From assembly GCA_051294375.1 (NCBI GenBank), contig CM119268.1, positions 5,045,878 through 5,109,877 on the forward strand: a DNA stretch of 64,000 nucleotides, written 5' to 3'. This stretch comes from Paraspadella gotoi. Lineage: Eukaryota > Chaetognatha. This document shows, in pieces, positions 55,701 to 64,000 of this stretch. The notes under the pieces were generated by a model. That model was not told the origin of the DNA, did no database searches, and saw only the letters and a program-made list of their open reading frames with translations. Position numbers and translations under genes: made by a program. The first letter of the stretch is position 1; every line of letters begins with the position of its first letter.

Positions 55701-56655
55701 ATGTGGTCTTTAAAAATTAGGTTGAGCTCGTTGACATTACGAAAAGCGTTTATTTCTCTTTCAGCTTACATCATATATTACTACCCCGAATACGCAATGG
55801 CGGATCCCATCTGTACTTTCATATTTAGCGTCATCGTACTTATTACAACTTACAGGTATTATAATTAATCGGTTCGACGGATTATTAGTAATTTTCCTTT
55901 CACTACGTAATAGCTTTGCTCAATTTTCGTTTCACCGATTCTCTCCTTTTCTTTTCCTCAAGAATTTCCAGAGACTTGCTAAACGTATTGATGGAAGGAG
56001 CTCCGCGTCACATCAACTATTCACTCGTCAAAGCCGCGATACTCACAGTTAACGGTGAGGGGGGAAAAAGTAGGATTTTAACAAAATTGTCACGATAACC
56101 TTTTTGTTGTTGTTGTTCTTGCTCACTCCAGGAGTGAAACGGGCTCACAATCTTCGAATCTGGTCTCTCTCCCTCGACACTCCGGCCGTCTCTGTCCACT
56201 TGGCCGTGGAGACGAGCGACTGCAGGAAGGTCCTCCAAGCGGTGAGAAGAGTCGAAGGGGTGCCGAACTGTAGAATCGCTGCTAAAAACAATCTCATGGG
56301 TCGTTTTATTCTTATTTTTTTTGGTTCCTGCTATTTTCTTTTCATCAATGCTATTACTTTATTTATAATATTAAACAAAGTTTCAATATTTAATTCATTT
56401 AATTTTTTGAATATTAATTATTGATTATTAATATTATTTATGAAAAATTGCAATATTACTTGTTTTACTAAATTAAAATAAATGTAAATATTTAATAAAT
56501 TTCAGTATGTATTAGATTTAATTATATTATATTAAAATAAGGTGACGCGTATTCTCAACGAAGACTTTCAAATCTACGAAACGACTGTTCAGATTGAGGA
56601 TTACTCCGCTGCGATGGAAGATTGTGAAGATTGTGAAGATCCCAAGGGGAAATAA
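52706..56655 (+). CDS. SLC30 family zinc transporter (ZnT2/ZnT3/ZnT8 type), complete
   Basis: Proton-coupled Zn2+ efflux from cytosol into vesicles is the known role of this subfamily. Exons: 52706-52772, 53227-53301, 53387-53509, 53998-54133, 54518-54654, 55033-55160, 55509-55650, 55765-55855, 55963-56054, 56132-56241, 56542-56655; all junction phases agree, 404 residues plus TAA. Visible: CxxH-like EHCHAIR near residue 50; TM1 IAIGLCLLFMISEIVGG; TM2 with SDAAHLFTD giving the metal pair His104/Asp108; FGWYRAEILGSL loop; His-rich cytosolic loop HLHSHGGGGSHSHG (201-214) plus SHSH (238-241); TM5 HIVGD giving His255/Asp259; cytosolic C-terminal domain ending QIEDYSAAMEDCEDCEDPK with the CxxC seen in ZnT2/3/8. 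The start MDVTSE is chosen because an upstream in-frame ATG (52616) crosses a likely splice acceptor. Exon 2 is the least certain. An AATAAA overlaps the stop (56651-56656). Introns host a SINE, a MITE and an acceptor triplication. Confidence 0.95.
52912..53195 (-). repeat. GGTCGGTC dispersed repeat family, minus copy in ZnT intron 1
   Basis: The reverse complement aligns with 50230-50515: GGTCGGTCTGTCGGTCGGTC, AGTTGGTTGCTCATTTGTTA, AACCTCAAATCTCACGCGAC, CCTAAAACTATAAAAAAT and ATCATATCATGTCATG. It ends about 30 bases before the second ZnT exon. Confidence 0.88.
53590..53800 (-). mobile_element. tRNA-derived SINE in ZnT intron 3 (minus strand)
   Basis: On the minus strand GGTGGCTCATTGGG (A-box like TRGCNNAGYNGG) is followed about 35 bases later by CCGGGATCGATTCCC (B-box like GGTTCGANTCC), as in a tRNA gene. 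Behind lies a 130-base GC-rich body with CGCTTTCGGGGTCTTGAAAA and CAGGCCTGGCTCCAAGCCC-like words. The plus-strand open frame running from exon 3 through here is therefore an intron read-through, not coding. Confidence 0.6.
54442..54517 (+). repeat. Threefold tandem copy of a 3' splice-site segment
   Basis: The 26-base unit ATTATTTTGTGATTTTCCCTAAAG(TG) occurs three times in a row; the third copy ends at the AG used by the fifth ZnT exon. Each copy offers an AAAG acceptor. Confidence 0.9.
55231..55422 (+). mobile_element. 192-bp MITE with ~45-base terminal inverted repeats in ZnT intron 6
   Basis: The left end is CAGTCCCTGAGCTTCGGATC, the right end inverse CAGTCCCCGAGGTTGCGATC; pairing continues through CAGG.TGTA.CACCGT. 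TACA.GCG with about 15 percent mismatches. The interior is short and non-coding. CAGT...ACTG ends with TA on the right suggest a Tc1/mariner-like origin, but the left flank reads AAAGG, so the target site is not proved. Confidence 0.8.
55651..55702 (+). repeat. GGTTAATGGTTAAC minisatellite at a ZnT donor
   Basis: GGTTAATGGTTAATGGTTAA units begin four bases inside the intron after the exon ending 55650. A similar CCATTAACC array lies just before the acceptor at 3827. Confidence 0.88.
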
Positions 56656-57327
56656 ACATTTGTACATACTTTATGTAAATATATGAATACAGATTGTTTA
56701 TTAAATAACTCTCTTGGTGTTTTTTAATGAAGATTAACTAAAGCTACTTGTACTTGTAGAGATAAATTTTTGATAAGGAAAGAATGAGAGAAAGAAAAAA
56801 AAGCGATAACGAAAGATTGAAAGAATTAATAAAGATGGAGAAGAGGAGAAATTGTTTAAAGTATGTGTTTAGAGTTTTTTTTACTCTTAAGCATTTATAT
56901 AAAATATATATATATATAAGAAAGACCGAGGGATAAGAAGACTAACTGACCGACCTAAAAGTCGCTTATAGGCCGCTATCACTCGCGGCGCAACTAAAAA
57001 TACACCTGAGACGTCGAGAGTTCATGGACGTTCTGTTAAATTTAATTTACTTTCTTTAATTAATAATCAATAAATATTAATAATTACGTTAAAAAATTGA
57101 AAACGGCGTAAATATAACTAGCGAAATAAAAATGGCGAATAATTCGACTCAAATTTGTTTTTATCTTTCATTTTTTATTTATTTTATTCGATTTTTTTTT
57201 TTATTTCCCTTCATTAGGACAAAAAGGAAATAATTAAAACAAAAAGAGGGAACGGACTGGAAAACCGGTGCTCATTGAAATTCTCGACCGTTCATCCCTT
57301 TCTATTCTTCCCTTGGTCGCGGTCGCG

Positions 57328-57360
<33 letters not shown>

Positions 57361-57442
57361 CTCTCTGCCTCTTCTCTCTCTCTCTTCTCTCTCTTTCGTG
57401 ACGTCTCTCTCTCTCTCACTCTCTCCTCTCTCTCTCTCTTTC

Positions 57443-57702
57443 TCTCTCTTCCTCAGCTTTATGCTTTGCTTTTATTTTTGTTTTAAATCTTTTTTGCTTC
57501 AGAATTTCATTTCTTTTCTATTTTATTTATTATCCTTTTCCTCTATTTTCTTTTCTTTATCTTTCTTTTTTCGGTCCATATCTGATTGTCTATGATATAT
57601 CCCATCGCCTCTTTCTGCTACGCTTTTCCCTCTCTTCATTTGTTCATCAAACATTTACTTTCTCTATCTCTCTCTCTCGCTCTCCTCCCTTCTCCTCCAC
57701 CC

Positions 57703-57738
<36 letters not shown>

Positions 57739-57845
57739 TCTCTCTCTCCTCTCTCTCCTCTCTCTCTCTCCGCCTCTCCCTCCCTCTTCCGTCCCCCAAC
57801 TTCTTTTCTATTTCTTTCTCTCTCTTTCTTCTCTCTCTCTCCTGC

Positions 57846-57877
<32 letters not shown>

Positions 57878-58889
57878 GATGCTCTCTCCATTCCTTCTCT
57901 CTCCAATTTTTTTTGTTCTTTCGCATATGAATGGGCCCTGTGCGTTTTTTCTGGCAGGAAAACCAAGCAATATTTTTTTGGCACCTGAGGCTTGTGGAAA
58001 GCATCTGCCTCAACAACTCTTCTCTCTCTCTCTTCTCTCTCTCGTCTTCTCTCTCTCTTCTCTCTCTCTCTCTCTCTCTCGTCCATTCTCTCTCTCTATC
58101 CTCACGAGAGAGAGGAGTGAAATTAAAAAAAAAGTGACCACAAATTTGTTAGAAGAGGAAGCTTGAGAAAAATTGTAACTTGTAAAGGCAGACGCATTTA
58201 AAAACCCTAACTCGACGCGATTTGGACATAAAAAGAATTACAAAAAATAACAAAAAAACATTAAATTACAAATATAATGAATAATTATCACAGAAATATA
58301 CTTCTGGTCGATAATAACCAAGCGATGACCATAAAAAATATATATTCTAGTGTTTTTTATCTATCAATCTATCTATCTATCTATCTAATCTATCTATCTA
58401 TCTATCTAATCTATCTTATCTATCTACTATCTATCTATCTAATCTCACTATCCTATCTATCTATTCTATCAACAAGCTATCGATCTATTCAAAATATTTA
58501 TCTGTCGATCAGTCCTTGGTCTTCACTTTTCGTTGACATTGCGTATAACCTTTTAGTGAGTATTGTTAAAAACTTTAAAAGAGTTTGTTTTCTCGACATA
58601 TGCTTAAAGTTTAATTTACCACGACAACGACGATGGAAATGACGACAACTACAACGACCAACAACAACAAGCAAAAATGACGATCGACGACGACAAGCGT
58701 CACTGAAAGCCCGTGACGCCGTTTCGTCTATTTGATTTTATCGGAGCGCTTAAGATTGCAATCACTTCAATACGAGAGAGGGAGAGAGAGAGAGGAGAAG
58801 ATGGGAGCAGAGAGAGAGAAGAGAGAAAGACGAGGAGAGAGAGACGATAGAGCAGAGAGAGAGAGAGGAGAGGAGAAGAACGAGAGAAT
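57443..58889 (+). repeat. 1.45-kb duplication at the 58890 gap, copy 1
   Basis: From CAGCTTTATGCTTTGC to ATTGCAATCACTTC.ATACGAGAGAGG. The copy after the gap starts at the same point. About 500 bases (57586-58090 and 59056-59560) look identical while the ends differ by indels. Confidence 0.9.
58376..58460 (+). repeat. (ATCT)n microsatellite, interrupted allele
   Basis: Units broken by AATCTAT and TACTATC errors. The same array in the second copy (59827-59927) is an uninterrupted run of about 25 units. Confidence 0.9.
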
Positions 58890-58914
58890 NNNNNNNNNNN
58901 NNNNNNNNNNNNNN
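58890..58914. other. Assembly gap (25 N)
   Basis: Separates two copies of one 1.45-kb segment. Confidence 1.
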
Positions 58915-59172
58915 CTCTCTCTCCTCAGCTTTATGCTTTGCTTTTATTTTTGTTTAAATCTTTTTTTGCTTTCAGAATTCATTTCTTTTCTATTTATTTA
59001 TATCCTTTTCCTCTATTTTCTTTTCTTTATCTTTCTTTTTTCGGTCCATATCTGATTGTCTATGATATATCCCATCGCCTCTTTCTGCTACGCTTTTCCC
59101 TCTCTTCATTTGTTCATCAAACATTTACTTTCTCTATCTCTCTCTCTCGCTCTCCTCCCTTCTCCTCCACCC

Positions 59173-59208
<36 letters not shown>

Positions 59209-59315
59209 TCTCTCTCTCCTCTCTCTCCTCTCTCTCTCTCCGCCTCTCCCTCCCTCTTCCGTCCCCCAACTTCTTTTCTATTTCTTTCTCTCTCTTTCTT
59301 CTCTCTCTCTCCTGC

Positions 59316-59347
<32 letters not shown>

Positions 59348-59832
59348 GATGCTCTCTCCATTCCTTCTCTCTCCAATTTTTTTTGTTCTTTCGCATATGA
59401 ATGGGCCCTGTGCGTTTTTTCTGGCAGGAAAACCAAGCAATATTTTTTTGGCACCTGAGGCTTGTGGAAAGCATCTGCCTCAACAACTCTTCTCTCTCTC
59501 TCTTCTCTCTCTCGTCTTCTCTCTCTCTTCTCTCTCTCTCTCTCTCTCTCGTCCATTCTCTCTCTCTATCCTCACGAGAGAGAGGGAGTGAAATTAAAAA
59601 AAAGTGACCACCCAAATATTGTTAGAAGAAGGACAGCTGAGAAAAATTGTACTGTAAAAGGCAGACGCATTAAAAACCTAACCGACGCGATGTGGACATA
59701 AAAAGAATTACAAAAAATAACAAAAAAACATTAAATTACAAATATAATGATAATATACAGAAATATACTACTGTCGATAATAACCAAGCGATGACCATAA
59801 AAAATATATATTCTATTGTTTTTTATCTATCA

Positions 59833-59927
<95 letters not shown>

Positions 59928-60226
59928 CAACAAGCTATCGATCTATCAAAATATTTATCTGTCGATCAGTCCTTTGGTCTCACTGTCCGTTGACATTGCG
60001 TATAACTTTAAGTGAGTATTGTTTAAACTTTAAAGAGTTTGTTTTCTCGACATATGCTTAAATGTTTAATTTACCTACGACAACGACGATGGGAATGACG
60101 ACAACTACAACGACAACAACAACAAGCAAAATGACGATGACGACGACAACGTCAACTGAAGCCCGTGACGCCGTTTCGTCTATTTGATTTTATCGGAGGC
60201 TTAAGATTGCTCACTCAATTACGAGA

Positions 60227-60232
<6 letters not shown>
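58915..60232 (+). repeat. 1.45-kb duplication at the 58890 gap, copy 2
   Basis: Parallels 57443-58889. The array of ATCT is longer and uninterrupted here; the segment then continues into new sequence at about 60233. Confidence 0.9.
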
Positions 60233-60301
<69 letters not shown>

Positions 60302-61396
60302 GAACGTAAAACCTAAATGAAGGTAGCAAACCGATTCCGAAATAGTCGTGAGTAGAAAGAAAATAAAAGAGAAAGAGGAAAGAATGATAAAAATAAAGGA
60401 AAGATAGAGACAAAGAAGAGAGAAATAAAAAAAAGTAAAAAAAAAGAAAATGAAAAGATAGAAACAAAAAAAAAGAAAATGAAAGCGAGAGATGGATTTA
60501 AAAATTTGAAAGGAAGGAAAAAAAAAACAGAAAAAATAGAAAGAGAAAATAGAAAAAAGAAAGAATGAAAAAGAGAAAGTATTATGAAAAGAAATATAGA
60601 AAGAAAGACACAATGATAAAAAGAAAAAGAGAAAGAAGAAAGAAAGAGAGAGAGTAAGAAAGAAAAAGAGAAAGAAAAAAAGAAAGAAAGAGGGAAGACC
60701 CGCCCCATCAAATGATCGACGCAAGGACGACCTATCAGGCGATAAATTCCTTGTCGATTTCTTTCTTTCTTTAATTCTCTCTCTCTCTCTCTCTCTCTTC
60801 TCTCATCTCTCCCTTTGTCTTTCTTCTTCCTTATCAATCGCCGCACAGTAGAATCTTCGTGTATGATTTTCTTTCTCCTCGGTCCTTTCGTTATGTACGC
60901 TGATGACCCGAGTCGTTATCTCTTTAGTCATCAGTTATCTCTCTTTTCCTGTCCCCGATTTCAAAAGTGTGCACATAATAATAAATACACAAAAAAAAAG
61001 AAAAAAAACAATCAACAACAAAAAAAAAAACGCAAGAAAAAAGACTAGAAAACAATTTGGTTTCGATTCTGAAATTGCTCTCTGCAAAAAGTCGTGAATT
61101 GAGGTCAAACGTCTGAACGAAAAAGTTTTTTAGTCGTGTGAAACAACGCTTTTTTTCGGTCAGTCTGTCAGTCAGTTAGAGGGTATAGAGTGGAGGGTAA
61201 GGGAAGGAAAGGGCAGTCATAGGATTTTTATTTATTTGTAAATGAAGGGAAAAAATAGAATAAAATATTATGAAATGAAAAATAAGACAATTGAAAAATG
61301 AAAATAAATAAAATGAAACTAAGTCGAATCCGTTAAAAATAGAATTTGTCAAGACAATGCACCTTGGGACATTAGGCCGGAACAGGTTGAAAACTA

Positions 61397-61718
61397 GAAG
61401 TTCTCTCAAATAGATAATGGTAAAGTGACTGTTAGAGAATATAAAAATAAAAATAATTTTAAAATTTATCTTATAGATAAGCTCACGGAAGCATTTAAAA
61501 ATTATTTTATTACTATATAAAGTTTAACATTTTTTTAAAAAATTTCATTTTATTTTAGAAGTTCTCTCAAATAGATAATAGTAAAGTGACTGTTAGAGAA
61601 TATAAAAATAAAAATAGTTTTAAAATTTATCTTATAGATAAGCGCACGGAAGCATTTAAAAATTATTTTATTATTATATAAAGTTTAAAATTTTGTTAAA
61701 ATTTTTTTTAATTTTTAA
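61397..61718 (+). repeat. 161-base tandem duplication
   Basis: GAAGTTCTCTCAAATAGATA...TTTAAAATTTATCTTATAGA...AAAGTTTAA occurs twice, start to start 161 bases, with a handful of substitutions (for example AAGCTCACGG versus AAGCGCACGG). Unlike the gap-associated duplications, the differences are substitutions, so this one looks biological. Confidence 0.92.
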
Positions 61719-62479
61719 CAAATTCTGATAAAGCTTCACAAGTTAGATAAAGGTTATTATTACAATTTTTAATTTTTTTTTATTTTATTGATAACAATTT
61801 TAAAAAAACCATAATATTCAACCTATGATGATGATGGTAATGATTTGTTAAGGTTTTTTTAATTTTTAATCAATTTATAGTACTAACCTTTATTTAACTT
61901 TTCAAGCTTTGTAAGAATCCGTTCTTAAAAAAAAATTATGTCATTTGTTATATTGTATTATTTTATATTAATAAATATTTAAAAGCTTCAGTGCAACAAC
62001 CCAATGAACTAATTCAAAAAGTTTCATTGAAAATCGATTGAGTAGTAGAAGGAAAAATTTTTTTTGGAGAAAACTAAAAGTTATAAAAGCTGTTCAATTT
62101 TGGCCCGCCTTATTGGGACATAATTGACTCATAATTGGAACATAATTGGCCATTGGGCCATTTTCTCCGACTTTGAAGCAATTGGTGATTCGTTTGTTCA
62201 ACTCTGCGTGAAAGCCACAATCCAATCTCGTTGTAAGAAACAGAAATTCATCTTTTGTTTGTATATAATTTAATTTAATTAAATTTTTTTCCTTACATTT
62301 ATTTGCCCTGGTTGAGGAAATGAGGCACCCGATCCTCTTGCGCTTTGTATCATTGTCAACGGGCTGCAGGCTGCAGGCGATAGGCTGCAGGCTTCACTGG
62401 CTGCACCTCTTATACCCTCGGAGCATTCGATTTGATAAGGCCATGTTTTCCAAATGCTTGGGGTTCTCAATGGACGGCG

Positions 62480-62750
62480 GTTTAGGGTTAAGGATTTGGG
62501 GGTTAAGCGTTAGTGGTTAGGGGTTTAGGCCCGTTAGGCTTCAAAGGTTTGGTTATAGAATAGGTTATGAAACAAGATAAATAATTACATTACATATAGA
62601 ATTCGATATAAACTAGTTATTAATTTTTGAAAAAAAGGGATTGGGGTTAAGGCTAAGGTTTAACCATTAGGGTTATTGGTTAGGGTTATTTGTTAGAAAT
62701 ATTGGTTAGGGTTATTGGTTACGGTTAATGGTTAGGTATAGGAATTAGGA
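62480..62750 (+). repeat. Degenerate TTAGGG/GGTTAGGGTTATT interstitial repeats
   Basis: GGTTTAGGGTTAAGG, GGTTAGGGTTATTGGTTAGG and GGTTACGGTTAATGG words. Similar words fill the TATTTTTCAAAAGCG-family elements, so these may be remains of that family rather than telomere relics. Confidence 0.7.
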
Positions 62751-64000
62751 ATAAGTAAGAAATACAATTTTGAAAGTTGAAGATAATCTTTTTAGGGTTT
62801 GGGATTAGAATTTAAATTCGGTTAGTAATGAGGATTAAGGATGAGGATTAGGTATAAGGATTATAATTATAATTATAATTATAAAATCTGCCAGGTATGA
62901 CATGACATGACATGAGGGAAAAATCGATTTCCGAGAAAAGAGACTTTCGTAGCAAACAATCAGGAGGCCATTAGCAGTGTGGGCGGAGAGAGTAGAGAGA
63001 GAGAGATTTTGATTTGCATTTGCATTTATTCTGCCTGGTGCAGTACGATGTTTGACAGAACATTGAAAACACACGATGTTATGCAATTCACGGGAGGATG
63101 TCGTGAACGTGTAGAGAGTCTTTCGTTACATGGAATATTTATGGCTACATACGAATTATGTAAAAAATATTAAGAACTTTTAATAACATCGATTAAAAAA
63201 TTTCACTTAAATTAAATAAAAACAACGGAAATGCGTAAATTAAAATAGAAAAATTTTTAATATATAGAGCATGAGAGGAGACGAGACGAGACGGAGACTG
63301 ATCGCGCAGATCAGCAGTGAGAGAGCAGGAGAGAGGAAGAGACGAGGAGAGAGAGGGAGATTATTATCCATGGGAGTAGGGAATTGGGCGAGAGAGCAGA
63401 CACGAGATAACGTCCCGAATATTATGACGATGTGAATGCAGGCGCGAGAGAATAGAGCACGAGAGAGAAAGGGAGGTGAGAGCAATAACCGCTGGTTGAG
63501 AAAGAAGATTAGATCAATGTGAGATATGGCGCGGTTAGATGTATGATGATGGTTAATGATCTGAGTGTGTATTGTGTCGATGATTGATTGCATTGATGAT
63601 CTGATGATGCATGATTGTGGCAAACAAAAAAAAATTGGTAATTGATGATTTTAATTTACGATGATTATGAGGATCTATTGACTCGTAAGAATTGATTGAT
63701 CGAAGATGATGATTGATGTTTGTTTATTCTGCATTGATGATCGGACCTCTGTGCATTTATGATATAGAATGAAGAAGTGATCGATAGCAGCATGTCATGT
63801 ATGAGTTGGAGTTTTCGAATAGATGTGTATCTGCAACATGACGAGATGATGATGACTCGACGGAAAAAAACGAAAAATTCGAACAAATGAGGGAACAACG
63901 AACGATGACGGCGACATTAACCATTCGACGGCTAGAAACTCGACGAAAACGTCGACGACGAGCGCATCGCACGACGACGCGCGCTAAGCTGCGCATGATG

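Larger units (their letters stand above)
56656..64000. other. Intergenic, repeat-dominated right end
   Basis: Contains a GGTCGGTC-family fragment (56915-57000), CT arrays, a 1.45-kb duplication around the gap at 58890, ATCT arrays, a GA tract (60224-60299), A/G-rich DNA (60350-60700), a 161-base tandem duplication (61397-61718), telomere-like TTAGGG words (62480-62750) and AT-rich DNA. No gene is recognised. A short frame at about 63045-63173 (FTGGCRERVESLSLHGIF) is noted but unsupported. Confidence 0.6.

Noticed and set aside
63045-63173. Short frame with FTGGCRERVESLSLHGIF near the right end
   Set aside because: No recognisable family, weak acceptor, no neighbouring exons. Kept only as a note.

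Overview
This is an intron-rich animal genome fragment. GT-AG introns, six chitin-binding type-2 (peritrophin-A) domains, a zinc transporter with eleven coding exons, a Ty3/gypsy relic and very heavy simple-sequence content point to a chitin-making protostome, most likely an arthropod. The taxon is an inference; no rRNA, mitochondrial or lineage-diagnostic gene is present.

Four genes on the plus strand can be read. (1) From 2037 to 20552 lies a mosaic extracellular chitin-binding protein, with its 5' end and signal peptide outside the recognised part. Its exons are almost all symmetric phase 1-1 modules: ChtBD2 domains joined by poly-Gly/Ser, Gln-rich and repeat linkers, one 513-codon repeat exon, and a final Cys/Pro module (CxCPPGMxGVxPFC). 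(2) From 21660 to 23084 lies a UPF0462 (C4orf33-like) protein in three readable exons; its first exon was not found. (3) From 41190 to 47604 lies an unrecognised protein: an Ala/Asn/Glu/Lys repeat region, an Asp-rich region and C-terminal coiled coils. It spans an assembly duplication and gap. (4) From 52706 to 56655 lies a complete SLC30 (ZnT2/3/8-type) zinc transporter, 404 residues, with all metal-site residues visible. A few weaker exon candidates lie at 24.3-29.8 kb and 48.5 kb.

Mobile DNA: a 5'-truncated, frame-broken Ty3/gypsy pol on the minus strand (36.56-39.07 kb); two tRNA-like SINE heads; a 192-bp terminal-inverted-repeat element inside a ZnT intron; and several dispersed non-coding families defined here by comparison inside the window (a TATTTTTCAAAAGCG-ended family with telomere-like interior, a GGTCGGTC family, a TACAACCAAT/GCTATCTTG family). 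A tRNA-Lys(CTT) 3' portion lies at 29.5 kb. The rest is mostly microsatellite and minisatellite DNA.

The assembly itself carries a strong signal. There are five 25-N gaps. Three directly separate two copies of the same sequence, one has copies of its left flank about 1.2 kb away on the other side, and one follows an ungapped 2.8-kb tandem duplication. In each pair one copy is rich in indels. These look like overlapping contig ends or haplotypes that were never merged, so gene 3 and the end of gene 1 should be read with the duplication removed.
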